From assembly GCA_046732895.1 (NCBI GenBank), contig JBKPNZ010000031.1:1-64000 (forward strand): DNA of 64,000 nt. Direction: 5' to 3'. This document shows positions 17,968-27,000 of this stretch, one piece after another. This stretch comes from JBKPNZ01 sp046732895. GTDB taxonomy: Bacteria > Actinomycetota > Thermoleophilia > Solirubrobacterales > 70-9. Below the pieces are notes generated by a model. It was not told the origin of the DNA. It saw only the letters and a list, made by a program, of their open reading frames with translations, and searched no databases. How positions within the stretch are numbered: position 1 is the stretch's first letter; the number at the start of each line of letters is the position of its first letter. Both the position numbers and the translations under genes were made by a program.

Positions 17968-18438
17968 ATGGTGACGGCGCTCTCCAATGGGGAGGCGATC
18001 CTGGTGATCGTTCTGGTTGCGATCCCGATCGGCGCGATCACGTTCGCGCTGGGCGCCGGGAATGCACTCGACCAGGTGGGCAAGGGGCAGTTCGCGGTCG
18101 AGTTCGAGCGCGATCTGCCGCAAAAGCTGCGCGATTCCGACGCGGGAGCGTCGCCCGGCATGCGCGAGGATGAGATCCGCCAGCTGCTCGAGGCAAAGGC
18201 ATATCGCCAGCGGGCTCGCGGGGAGGAGCCGCTCGACATCGATCGCGAGCTCGAGCGATTGCTGGCCGCACAAGCGGCGACTCCAGCCCCCGAGAGTGGC
18301 GGCGCCGCGCTGCGCGAGGAGGTCCGCCAGCTCGTCATCGCCCGCAACGAGCGGCTCATGCGCCTGGGCGGGGAGCCCCTGGATGTCGAGGCCGAGGTCG
18401 AGCGTCAGCTTCGCGAACTCGAGAACCTCGGCCAGTGA
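17968..18438 (+). CDS. Membrane-anchored protein with duplicated SHOCT-like motif
   Basis: This 156-aa protein has one N-terminal transmembrane segment (about 8-31, EAILVIVLVAIPIGAITFAL) and a cytoplasmic tail. The tail contains two copies of a 35-residue motif: one around EDEIRQLLEAKAYRQRARGE (about 68-100) and one around REEVRQLVIARNERLMRLGG (about 118-152). Each ends in EPLD(I/V) and an ELER-type helix. The motif resembles SHOCT short C-terminal domains. ATG 17968 is chosen because TAGCCT ends 7 nt upstream; ATGs at 17947 and 17962 are alternatives. Function unknown; oligomerisation is the usual idea for SHOCT. Confidence 0.72.
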   Translation: MVTALSNGEAILVIVLVAIPIGAITFALGAGNALDQVGKGQFAVEFERDLPQKLRDSDAGASPGMREDEIRQLLEAKAYRQRARGEEPLDIDRELERLLAAQAATPAPESGGAALREEVRQLVIARNERLMRLGGEPLDVEAEVERQLRELENLGQ

Positions 18439-18463
18439 CGCGGCTTCGTATATACATCGTCGT

Positions 18464-18811
18464 GTGACCCCACCGGACGCGGACACCGAGAACCGCACCG
18501 TCGAGCTCGACGACCTGCTGGTCCGGCCCGGCACTTATTTCAACCCGCAGACCGAGGTCGTCGTGATCGTCGACGACTCCGCCTCGATCGACCAGGAGGT
18601 CTTCAACATGGAGGCCTACGAGGGCGCCGACTGGGTCCACATCTCGGATGAGGTCCCGGTCGATTCGGATCGGCTCGATGCTTCGCTGGAGGAGTTCCAG
18701 ACGCACTACCACGCCGGCTCGCGCGGCGGCGTCTCGGCCACCGCCCTGGAGCAGGGTGACGAGGAGTACGACTCGGACGAGGACGGCCAGGAGCCAGGCC
18801 GCGAGGACTGA
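18464..18811 (+). CDS. Acidic hypothetical protein, 115 aa
   Basis: This is a strongly acidic protein with a central beta-like stretch (RPGTYFNPQTEVVVIVDDSAS) and a disordered, Asp/Glu-rich tail. I recognise no family. GTG 18464 follows TATACA by 7 nt, the leaderless pattern seen elsewhere in the window. The start of the cupin gene is 40 nt downstream, so the two may share a transcript. Confidence 0.65.
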   Translation: MTPPDADTENRTVELDDLLVRPGTYFNPQTEVVVIVDDSASIDQEVFNMEAYEGADWVHISDEVPVDSDRLDASLEEFQTHYHAGSRGGVSATALEQGDEEYDSDEDGQEPGRED

Positions 18812-18850
18812 TTCGGGCGGCGCCGCCGCTCGGGGGTGAGAGGAGCGGAG

Positions 18851-19252
18851 ATGAGCGGCTATTCGATCGTCGGGCGCGAAGAGGCGCCTGACCTGATGGC
18901 GGACTACCCGGGCTACGGCGAAATGCGCTTCTTCGCCCAACCCGTCGGTGCCGAACAGGTCGCGCTCACGTGGCGCTCGATGCCGCCAGGCACGGGCGGC
19001 AAGGGGTCCTACGGCCACCGCCATCGAACCCAGGAGGAGATCTACTTCGTGGTCAGTGGAACGCTCCACTTCAAGCTGGGTGACGACGTCGTCGAGGTCG
19101 GCCCGCGCACCGCGGTCCGGGTCGCCGCCGATACCTACCGCTCGGTCCACAACGACGGCCCAGAGGAGGCCGAGCTGGTCATCTGCTCGGTCAAGTCCGA
19201 CAGCCCCGAGGACGAGACCGAGATGACACCGGACTTCTGGCCCGCGGACTGA
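18851..19252 (+). CDS. Cupin domain protein
   Basis: This 133-aa single-cupin protein has motif 1 GHRHRTQEEIYFVVSGTLHF (residues about 55-76, metal ligands His/His/Glu) and motif 2 with a His in RSVHNDGPEEAELV near 100. It is probably a small metal-binding beta-barrel enzyme or binding protein, substrate unknown. ATG 18851 has a GAGGAG-type site at the right distance; an in-frame ATG at 18836 is less well placed. Its stop TGA overlaps the presumed start of the GNAT gene. Confidence 0.82.
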   Translation: MSGYSIVGREEAPDLMADYPGYGEMRFFAQPVGAEQVALTWRSMPPGTGGKGSYGHRHRTQEEIYFVVSGTLHFKLGDDVVEVGPRTAVRVAADTYRSVHNDGPEEAELVICSVKSDSPEDETEMTPDFWPAD

Positions 19253-19767
19253 AGCCTCCTGAGACAGACAGGCTGCGGGCCGAGACGCCGGATCCCGACC
19301 TCCACCTGGACTTCGGCGCGAGTCTGTACGCCGACCCCGAGGTGGCGCGCTGGCACTGGCCGGACGAGCTGGGCGGGCCCCGTACGCGCGAGGCGGTACG
19401 CGAGGGAATCGAGCGCCAGGCGCACCTGCTCGATGAGCGCGGCTACTGCATGTGGTGGTGGCGCGAGCGCTCCACCGGTGAGCTCATCGGGCGCATCGGG
19501 CTGAATCCGACCGAGGTCGAGGACCGCAGTGTTGTCGAGGTCGGATGGTCGGTGACCCCCCAGCGACAGGGCGAGGGCTTCGCCAGCGAGGCCGCAGCCG
19601 CGTCACTTCGCTGGGGATTCGAGGTTGCGGGGCTCGATCAGATCGTCGCGTTCTGCCTGCCGGAGAACGCCGCATCGCAGCGCGTGATGGAGAAGATCGG
19701 GATGACCCATGCACATCCGTTCGAGCGCTACGGCCACACGAACATCCTGTACCTCGCGCGTCGCTAG
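19249..19767 (+). CDS. GNAT N-acetyltransferase (RimJ/RimL type) with no ordinary start codon
   Basis: The frame shows the full family N-terminus (PPETDRLRAETP, then LYADPEVARWHWP), the acetyl-CoA loop near QRQGEGFASEA and the ENAASQRVMEKIGM helix of RimJ/RimL-type acetyltransferases. The first ATG/GTG in frame is GTG 19342, which would delete about 30 conserved residues. CTG 19249 overlaps the cupin stop as CTGA and gives 172 aa, the usual length. A CTG start by termination-reinitiation, or a sequence error, are the two explanations. The acceptor substrate is unknown. Confidence 0.62.
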   Translation: MKPPETDRLRAETPDPDLHLDFGASLYADPEVARWHWPDELGGPRTREAVREGIERQAHLLDERGYCMWWWRERSTGELIGRIGLNPTEVEDRSVVEVGWSVTPQRQGEGFASEAAAASLRWGFEVAGLDQIVAFCLPENAASQRVMEKIGMTHAHPFERYGHTNILYLARR

Positions 19768-19781
19768 CTCATCCGCTCCGC

Positions 19782-20918
19782 TCAGGCGTAGTAGAAGGCG
19801 ATCCCGAGGACGAGATAGACGGCGAGGAGCTGGACGCCCTCGAACCACGTCGACTCGCCCTCGTGGGTCACGTAGTTCGCGATCAGGACCGCCAGGATGA
19901 TCGCCCCGACCTCGAACCCGTTGAACACGAGGGGCATCGGCTGGGGGCCCAGCACGAACGAGGCAAGGACCAGCAGGGGCGCGACGAAGAGGGCGACCTG
20001 GGCGCTCGAGCCGATCCCGATGTTGACCGCCAGGTCCATCTTGTTCTTGGCCGCAACCAGGACGGCGACCCAGTGCTCGGCGGCATTGCCGACGATCGCG
20101 ACGACGATCACCCCGATGAAGAACTCGCTCAGGCCGACGGAGTGCGAGGCCTCGGAGATCGAGCCGACGAGGATCTCAGACATCACGCCCACGGCGACCC
20201 CCGCGATCGCAAGCATCGCCACCGAGCGGCGGACGCTCCAGTCCAGACCCCCGGGCACCTCGGCCTCGTAGGGGGGGTTGAACAGGCCGCGGTGCGTCCG
20301 CAGGGAGAAGTAGAGCCCGGCGACGTAGGTCGCCATGAGCACGATCGCGACGAGCAGCGACAGGTGCTCGACGTCAGAGCCATACGAGACGATCTCGGCG
20401 CTTGGAGGTGGCAGTCCACGCCCTTCGACGAGCTCGAAGATCGCCGGCATGACGAGCGCTGCGGCAGCCAGGAAGAGCATCAGGGACTGGACATTCGCGG
20501 CGGTGGCGTTGAAGCGCTGCCGGTCGCGATTCCACCCGCCGACGAACATCGCCGCGCCGAGCACGAGCAGGATGTTGCCGAGGATCGAGCCGATGATCGA
20601 GGCCTTGACGACCTCGTGGAGGCCCTCGCCGAGGGCGAACAGCGCGATGATCAGCTCGGGCGCGTTGCCGAAGGTGACGTTGAGCAGGCCCCCGATGCCC
20701 GGCCCGGAGCGTTCGGCCAGCTCCTCTGTGGCGAGGCCCATGAGCGCTGCGGTGGGAATGATCCCGAGCGCGGCCGTCGTGAAGATCAGGCCCGCCGAAG
20801 CGCCGGCCAGATCGAAGGCGATCGCCAGCGGGATGAACGGCACCAGCAGATACGGCCAGCCCTGGGGCGAGAGGAGGCTCGGAAACGAGGGACCGGACGG
20901 CCGGGCGGGGTCGCTCAT
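19782..20918 (-). CDS. cax: Calcium/proton exchanger
   Basis: This 378-aa integral membrane antiporter exports Ca2+ against H+. About 11 hydrophobic segments fall in two homologous halves, each with the CAX signature: FGNAPELIIALFAL near 83-96 and VGNAAEHWVAVLVA near 277-290. The paired acidic residues E88 and E282 are the expected cation ligands. It starts at ATG 20918. It is convergent with the GNAT gene (14-bp gap). An intrinsic terminator upstream isolates it from the lipoprotein gene. Confidence 0.92.
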   Translation of the reverse strand: MSDPARPSGPSFPSLLSPQGWPYLLVPFIPLAIAFDLAGASAGLIFTTAALGIIPTAALMGLATEELAERSGPGIGGLLNVTFGNAPELIIALFALGEGLHEVVKASIIGSILGNILLVLGAAMFVGGWNRDRQRFNATAANVQSLMLFLAAAALVMPAIFELVEGRGLPPPSAEIVSYGSDVEHLSLLVAIVLMATYVAGLYFSLRTHRGLFNPPYEAEVPGGLDWSVRRSVAMLAIAGVAVGVMSEILVGSISEASHSVGLSEFFIGVIVVAIVGNAAEHWVAVLVAAKNKMDLAVNIGIGSSAQVALFVAPLLVLASFVLGPQPMPLVFNGFEVGAIILAVLIANYVTHEGESTWFEGVQLLAVYLVLGIAFYYA

Positions 20919-20963
20919 CGTCGTCGCAGCCTACGGATCGGCACGGTCCCCGTCAGTCGCAAA

Positions 20964-20994
20964 CAAAGGGCCCGGCGTTATGCCGGGCCCTTTG
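20964..20994 (-). terminator. Intrinsic terminator after lipoprotein gene
   Basis: CAAAGGGCCCGGC and GCCGGGCCCTTTG pair perfectly over 13 bp around GTTAT. On the minus strand the 3' arm ends in CCCTTTG followed by TTTG. It lies 20 nt past the stop of the 21014-22114 gene. Confidence 0.85.
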
Positions 20995-21013
20995 CTTCAC
21001 GCGTTGGTCGCGT

Positions 21014-22114
21014 CTAGAGCAGCGCCAGGCACTTCTGCTGGTCGGCCGTCGAGGTCGCCTTCGAGATGCAGTCCAGATACTTCTGGCTCGAAGCGGATCC
21101 GCCCGACGAGGACCCGCCGAGACTGCTGCCGGCGCCCAGGCTGCCGCCGAACGGGAGCCCGCCGCCGAGGCCCTGGAAGAGGTCGCTGAGGGGCTTCGTC
21201 GGGCCAGATGGCGCCGAGACCGTCTGCTCCTCGTTCACGCCGCTGAGCGTGACGGCGAAGTCGACGTCGACGCTCGACACCGCAGCGGCGGCGACACCGC
21301 CGAGGGCCGACGGGTCAACCGAGAGGCTGAAGTCGAGCTTGCGGACGACGTGATCGTCCTCGCCCGAATAGACGTCGATATGAGCGTCCGAGATCGCCTG
21401 CTCGACCTGGTCGAGCTGCGCCTGGCTGATCTGCGAGGCCGCGCCGGCCCCGCCGGTCGCTTTCGCGATGTTCAGCAGGTCATCGACGATCTGGCTGACG
21501 TTCGCATCGCCGGAGATGTGAATCGTGCTGGTTCCGTCGATGTCCGTCGTCCCGTCGTTCGAGAGGTTCGTAAGCCAGCTGGCGAAGTCGATGTCGCAGG
21601 CGCTCGTGTCGCCTCCGGCCTGCTCGACGGCCGCCTCGCAGTTCTCCTTGAAGCCCTGCGAGGAGCTGGAGCCGCCGGACTGTGCCGTCGCCTTCTCGAA
21701 CTGCGACTTGAACTGGTTGAAGGTGGCCGTACCCACCTCGTAGGTGGTGCCGTTGTAGACGATGTAAGCGTTGTCCTCGGTCACCACCAGCTCGCCGCTG
21801 AAGTCGACGCTCTGCCCGGCGCCCTGGCCGCTTGCGGTGGCGGTCCAGTCGAGCTGCGGAAGCTGATTGGGATCGCTCGCATCTCCCTGGAACGGCCCCT
21901 CGAGCTTGAAGTCGAAGCTGCCCTGATCGCCGGCCGAGACGCTGGCCGTGATGTCGATGTCACCACTAGAAACCTTGGTGTCATTGTTGAACGTCTCGTC
22001 GAGGACCTGCTGCGGGTCCTCCCCGTTGTCGTCACCACCACCGCACCCGGCCACCGCTGCCGGAATCGGCAGGGCCAGAGCACAGATCGCGAGCACCGTA
22101 CGCATTGAGGTCAA
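21014..22114 (-). CDS. Secreted lipoprotein, function unknown
   Basis: This is a 366-aa lipoprotein. A hydrophobic signal is followed by the lipobox AVAGC near residue 25, then a Gly/Asp spacer. The mature part is a beta-rich, Asp/Ser/Gln-rich domain (SVDFSGELVVTEDNAYIVYN) reminiscent of LppX/LolA-like lipid-carrier barrels, and it ends with a Gly/Ser-rich region and a Cys pair (YLDCISKATSTADQQKC). TTG 22114 is preferred because AAGGGAG lies 6 nt upstream; ATG 22105 is the alternative. Longer upstream readings are antisense to arsA and were discarded. Confidence 0.8.
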   Translation of the reverse strand: MTSMRTVLAICALALPIPAAVAGCGGGDDNGEDPQQVLDETFNNDTKVSSGDIDITASVSAGDQGSFDFKLEGPFQGDASDPNQLPQLDWTATASGQGAGQSVDFSGELVVTEDNAYIVYNGTTYEVGTATFNQFKSQFEKATAQSGGSSSSQGFKENCEAAVEQAGGDTSACDIDFASWLTNLSNDGTTDIDGTSTIHISGDANVSQIVDDLLNIAKATGGAGAASQISQAQLDQVEQAISDAHIDVYSGEDDHVVRKLDFSLSVDPSALGGVAAAAVSSVDVDFAVTLSGVNEEQTVSAPSGPTKPLSDLFQGLGGGLPFGGSLGAGSSLGGSSSGGSASSQKYLDCISKATSTADQQKCLALL

Positions 22115-22243
22115 GGCAGGCTCCCTTTGGAGTCGGATTGGTCGGCCCGGCAGGGTAGCGAAAGGTCCTAAAGGCGTCGAATCGGTTCTGGACGTACGTA
22201 CGTGGCCCGCGGCGGACCGTGTCCGAGGTACCCTGCGCGCCCC
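22115..22243. promoter_or_regulatory. Divergent promoter region, lipoprotein / arsA
   Basis: A perfect ACGTACGTACGT run is centred near 22195 in the 129-bp gap. TACCCT (22229-22234) precedes GTG 22244 by 9 nt, giving a likely leaderless arsA transcript. The self-complementary ACGT run could be an operator for either gene. Confidence 0.45.
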
Positions 22244-23467
22244 GTGCCACGACCCCGAACCATCCTCTACACGGGCAAGGGCGGCGTGGGCAAGACGAGC
22301 GTTGCCGCGGCCACTGCGCGTCGCTGCGCCGCGTCGGGCCTGCGGACCGTGGTGCTCTCCACGGACCCCGCTCACAGCCTGTCCGACTCGCTCGAGGCGG
22401 AGCTGGGAGCGGACCCCACCGCGATCGGGGAGCGCCTGTGGGGCCAGGAGGTCCAGGCTCAGCGGCAGATGGAGGAGAACTGGGGCGCCGTGCGGCGCTG
22501 GCTCGGTCAGCTTCTGGCCGATCGCGGGGTGATGGACATCGCGGCCGAGGAGCTCACCGTCCCGCCCGGCATGGATGAGCTCTTCAGCCTGCTTCAGATC
22601 AAGCGCCACCACGAGTCCGGGGACTACGACGTGATCGTCGTCGACTGCGCCCCAACGGGCGAGACGCTGCGGCTTCTGTCCTTTCCCGAGATCGCGCGGT
22701 GGTGGCTGGAGAAGGTCTTCCCCTGGGAGCGCCGCCTGGTGGCTGCCGCGAGGCCATTCGCCCGCACCTTCCTCGACGTCCCGCTGCCGAACGAGGACGT
22801 GTTCGCCGACGTGCAGCGCCTGGTCCGGAACCTGATCTCGATGAACGAGATCCTCCGCGACCGCGAGCGCGCCTCGATCCGACTGGTCATGAACCCTGAC
22901 CGGATGGTGATCCGCGAGGCCCAGCGCACCTTCACCTATCTGAATCTCTACGGGTACCTGACCGACGCTGTGGTCGTGAATCGCGTCTTCCCGGTGGAGG
23001 TCTCCGAGGGTTATTTCGCCGAGTGGCGCCGGCATCAGGGCCAGCGCCTGACCGAGGTGGCGGAGGGCTTCGCGCCCGTACCGCTGCTCAAGGCCCGCTA
23101 CTTCGCCGAAGAGGTCGTGGGGCCGGCGATGCTCGACCGCCTGGGCGACGAGCTCTTCGCCGAGTGCGAGCCCGCCGCGGTACTGCATCACGAGCTCGCG
23201 CACGAGCTGGAATCGCGCGACGGGCAGGCCACGCTGCGCCTGCGCATGCCGTTCACCGAGCGGGGCGAGCTCTCGCTCAAGAAGGTCGGCTCGGAGCTGA
23301 TCGTGAGCGTGGGCCGCGAGAAGCGGACTATCATCCTGCCCCCCGCCCTCGCCCGCCAGCGGCCAACCGGAGCCCGGCTCGAGGACGGCTCGCTCGAGGT
23401 GAGCTTCGACGATGACCGAGCCCAGGCAACAGAACGGCGGCGAAATCCCGAACCCGAGCGCGTTTGA
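22244..23467 (+). CDS. ArsA/GET3-family ATPase
   Basis: This 407-aa cytoplasmic ATPase has deviant Walker A GKGGVGKTS at 11-19, STDPAHSLSDS near 39-49 (switch I/A-loop), VVDCAPTGETLRLLSFP (switch II) near 137-153, and a C-terminal beta-domain ending in an acidic tail. It is a single-domain member with no Cys triad of true arsenite pumps, so it is more like the paired actinobacterial ArsA-type ATPases (BagA/BagB of mycobacteria) than arsenic resistance. Here only one copy is present, overlapping the small CPIC-motif gene by 56 nt. Confidence 0.87.
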   Translation: MPRPRTILYTGKGGVGKTSVAAATARRCAASGLRTVVLSTDPAHSLSDSLEAELGADPTAIGERLWGQEVQAQRQMEENWGAVRRWLGQLLADRGVMDIAAEELTVPPGMDELFSLLQIKRHHESGDYDVIVVDCAPTGETLRLLSFPEIARWWLEKVFPWERRLVAAARPFARTFLDVPLPNEDVFADVQRLVRNLISMNEILRDRERASIRLVMNPDRMVIREAQRTFTYLNLYGYLTDAVVVNRVFPVEVSEGYFAEWRRHQGQRLTEVAEGFAPVPLLKARYFAEEVVGPAMLDRLGDELFAECEPAAVLHHELAHELESRDGQATLRLRMPFTERGELSLKKVGSELIVSVGREKRTIILPPALARQRPTGARLEDGSLEVSFDDDRAQATERRRNPEPERV

Positions 23468-23720
23468 CGCCTTGGGCGCGTTCGCGGAGGCGGCAACACG
23501 CCACCGCGATGACCCCGAGCGCCAGTGCCTGGAGTTCTGCCCGATCTGCCGCACCGCCGACGTGATCCGCGCCTCGGCGCCCCCTGAGCTGCGGGAGCAG
23601 TGGCAGTCGCTCCAGCGCGAGGCCCTCATCACGATGCGCTCGCTGATCGACCACTACCTGGAGCGGGTCGAGGCGGAGCCCGAGCCGCGGGTAAGGGTTC
23701 AGGACATTCCGATTGAGTAG
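23412..23720 (+). CDS. Small CPIC-motif protein coupled to ArsA
   Basis: This 102-aa protein starts inside the arsA 3' end (ATG 23412, overlapping by 56 nt in another frame). It has a central LEFCPICRTADVIRASAPPE, where CxxC may bind zinc or be redox active, then a helical stretch (REALITMRSLIDHYLERVE). Small proteins of this kind accompany ArsA-type ATPases in actinobacteria; function is unknown. The overlapping arrangement argues for stoichiometric co-expression. Confidence 0.78.
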   Translation: MTEPRQQNGGEIPNPSAFDALGAFAEAATRHRDDPERQCLEFCPICRTADVIRASAPPELREQWQSLQREALITMRSLIDHYLERVEAEPEPRVRVQDIPIE

Positions 23721-23758
23721 ATGGTCATCCGCCAGCGTCGCGGCGAGGCAACCGAAAC

Positions 23759-23866
23759 GGGCACGTAGGGAGGGGATTCGGGAGGCCAACGGGCTCCCGT
23801 GTCGAGTTCCTTCGGATCTACCGCAGTAACTCGACACGGCCGGCGGTTCACATCCCCCACGTGCCC
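23759..23866. repeat. R1b: nested inverted-repeat intergenic element
   Basis: Terminal GGGCACGTAGGG (23759-23770, continuing AGGGGAT) pairs with CCCCCACGTGCCC (23854-23866). An inner perfect 12-bp stem joins CCGTGTCGAGTT (23797-23808) and AACTCGACACGG (23828-23839) around a 19-nt loop. It lies in the 292-bp space between two plus-strand genes. The remaining 146 bp to 24013 contain only the TATCGT -10 box (24000-24005) of the next gene. Confidence 0.7.
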
Positions 23867-24012
23867 GGGACCACGCTCCGACCCGGCGCCCACGCCCAGA
23901 CGAGCCGCCTACCTCACGCGCGACCACACCCATCCCGACCACTACTGCCATCCACCACCCAACCGTGACCGATGTCACTTAGGGCCCACGCCCACCACGT
24001 ATCGTTCGACAC

Positions 24013-27000
24013 GTGGCTGGAGCGGTGAGCTGTCCTAGCTGTGGGGCGGAGAACCCCGAGCGGGCTCGCTTCTGCATGTCCTGCGGCGAGGCGCTGTCGC
24101 CTCGGTGCCCGAACTGCGGGGCCGAGAACCCGCCCGGCGCGAAGTTCTGCATTGACTGCGGGGCCAGCCTCGAGAGTGGCGGCTCCGCCGGCGCCGCGGC
24201 GGCGGCAACGGCGGCGCAGCGTCCCGCCGCCGCCTCCCGTCCCGATCTGATCCCGCCCGGCGCCCTCGCGGGCGAGCTCCCACCGGCCATGCAGGCGCCG
24301 CCCGAGGAGCGCCGAAAGGCGACCGTTCTCTTCGCCGACCTCTCGGGGTACACGGCCGTGGCTGAGCGCATGGACCCGGAAACCGTCAAGGCGATGGTCG
24401 ACCGGGCCCTGCGCCGCCTCGGCCAGGAGGTCGTTCGCTACGGCGGGCGCGTCGACAAGTACATCGGCGACAACGTCATGGGCGTGTTCGGCGCCCCGGT
24501 CGCCCATGAGGACGACCCCGAGCGAGCGGTCCGCGCGGCGCTGGCGATGCAGGCTGCGATGGACGAGATCAACGCCGAGATCCCGGCCGCAGCCGACGTC
24601 AGCTTCCTCCTTCGCGTCGGCATCAACTCCGGCGAGGTGCTCGCCGGAGAGGTCGGCGGTGGCGGCTATACCGTCATGGGCGATCCGGTGAACGTCGCCG
24701 CTCGCCTGCAGGCGGCGGCGCGGCCGGGCACGATCACGGTCGGCGAGGTCACCCATCGCCTCACACGCGGCGCGATCGAATATGAGGAGCTCGAGCCCCT
24801 CGAGCTGAAGGGCAAGGCCGAGCCCGTGCCCGCCTGGGAGGCGGTGCGGGTGCTCCTCGCCGGAGGCTCACGCGCCGCCCGCGCATCCACCCCGCTGATC
24901 GGGCGCGACGACGAGTCCGCCCTGCTCCTCTCCCTGTTCGATCGGGTCGTGCGCGAGGGGCGCCCGCACCTCGTCACGGTGATCGGACAGGCGGGCGTCG
25001 GCAAGACCCGCCTCCTGCGCGAGCTCGCCAGAGCCATCGGGGAACGTCCCGAGAAGCCGATGCTGCGCCTCGGCCACTGCCCCGCATATGGCGCCGGACT
25101 GGCGTACTGGGCGCTGGGTGAAGTCATCCGCGGCCAGTTCGAGATCGTCGACACCGACGACTCCGAGGCCGCCTGGAGGAAACTGCATCGAGGCGTCGAG
25201 TCCGTCGTCTCGGCGGAGACGACGGACGAACCACCCGAGCGCGTGGCCGCTCTGATCGCGCGCCCCCTGGGGATCGAGGTCCCGGCCGACCGGGTCGCGG
25301 CCCTGGGTCTTGACGCCGAGGACCCTCAGGGCATGCGCGACCGCATCTTCTCGGCCGTTCGATCCCTCATCGAGGCGGCGAGCAACCGCTGGCCGCTCGT
25401 CCTCGCCATCGAGGACATCCACTGGGCCGACGAGGGGATGCTCGACATGATCGAGTACCTCGCGCGCTGGGTCCGCGGGCCAATGCTGATCGTCTGCCTG
25501 GCCCGCGACGAGCTGCTCGACCGCCGTCCCGGCTGGGGAGGCGGCCGTCGCAACGCGACCACGATCTCGCTCGAGCCGCTCGAGCCTCAGCGCGCGCGGG
25601 AGCTCGTCACCGCCCTGTTCGGCGAGGGAGCCGGAAACGGCCACAGCGGCCTCCTGACGCAGGTCGCCGAGCGCTCCGGAGGTAATCCGCTCTTCGCCGA
25701 GGAGATGATCAACCGGATCCGCGAGGAGGGATCAGCTGACGTGCAGACGCTGCCCGAGACGGTCCATTCGGTGCTCGCGGCGCGCCTCGACTCCCTGCTC
25801 GCGCCGGAGCGGCGAGTCCTCCAGCACGCCTCCGTCGTCGGCCAGACCTTCTGGGAGGGCTCCCTCCAGGCGCTGAGCGAGGACGAGGGCGTCGATCTGG
25901 CGGACACGCTCATCGCCCTGCAGGAGAAGGACCTCGTCGTGTCGAGCGCCGGCAGCCGGCTCGCGGGCGAGCACGAGTACGCGTTCAAGCACGTGCTCAT
26001 CCGGGACGTCGCCTACTCGACCCTGCCGAAGTCGGTGCGAGCCCGAAAGCACGCCGAGGTGGGCGCCTTCATCGAGGAACGCGCCGCGGATCGGTCAGAA
26101 GGGGTGGTGGCGATGGTGGCCGATCACTACGGGCGCGCGGCAGCGCTCGGCGCCGACGCCGGCCTCGAACCCGCCGAGCTTGACCGCATCGGCGCCCGCG
26201 CCGTCGCCGCACTCGAATCCGCGGGCGACGCGGCCGCCGGCCTGTACTCGAATCAGGAGGCTCTTGGCCACTACGAGACGGTGCTTGGCCTCCGGCGCGA
26301 GCTCGACCCCGCGACCCGCGCCCGGATCTCCGAAAAGCTCGGGGATGTGGCACTCCGACTCGGCCGGGTCGCGCAGGCCACGGAGGTCTGGGACCGGTGC
26401 CTCGAGTTCCATCGTCGCGAGGAGGACCTCCAGCGCGTCGGCGATCTCCACCGCAAGATCGGTGCAGCCCTCTGGCACAAGGGAGACCGCGAAGGCTCGA
26501 TCGAGCACTACCAGCGCGGCATCGACCTGCTGAAGGACGGGCCGCCGTGCCTGGAGCTCGTGCGCCTGTACGAGGAGGCGGCATCGCTTTACATGCACAC
26601 CGGCGACAACATGCTCGCGATCTACGCCTCGGAGAAGGCGCTGCGCCTTGCCGAGCGACTCGGCGAGGCCGCCGCCGCGAGCCGCGCCCACGGCATCTTC
26701 GGCCGCGTCTTCGGCCGCATCGGCGACTTCGCGAAGGCGCGCGAGAACCTCGAACGCTCGGTCGAGCTCGCGCGGGAGTCCGACCCCGCCGAGGCGGTCC
26801 GCTCGCTGCTCACCCTCGGCTACCACCTCGAGGTTTCCGAGGCGGACTACGACGGCGCCGCCGACGCCTACAAGGAGGCACTCGGGCTCGCGGTCGAGAC
26901 CGGCGACCTCCCGTCGCAGGTCGAGCTCCACGCCGCCCTCGCCCAGCTCGCCGCCTATCACGGCGACTGGGACTCGGTGGAGGAACACACCGAGGCCTCG

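Noticed and set aside
19545..21017. 490-aa plus-strand ORF antisense to cax
   Set aside because: Arg/Asp/Gly-rich composition with no fold; it is the shadow of a high-GC gene. The cax frame on the other strand has conserved motifs.
22106..23632. N-terminal extension of the lipoprotein frame (to 872 aa)
   Set aside because: The extension is antisense to arsA and precedes a clear signal peptide and lipobox, so it is not translated.
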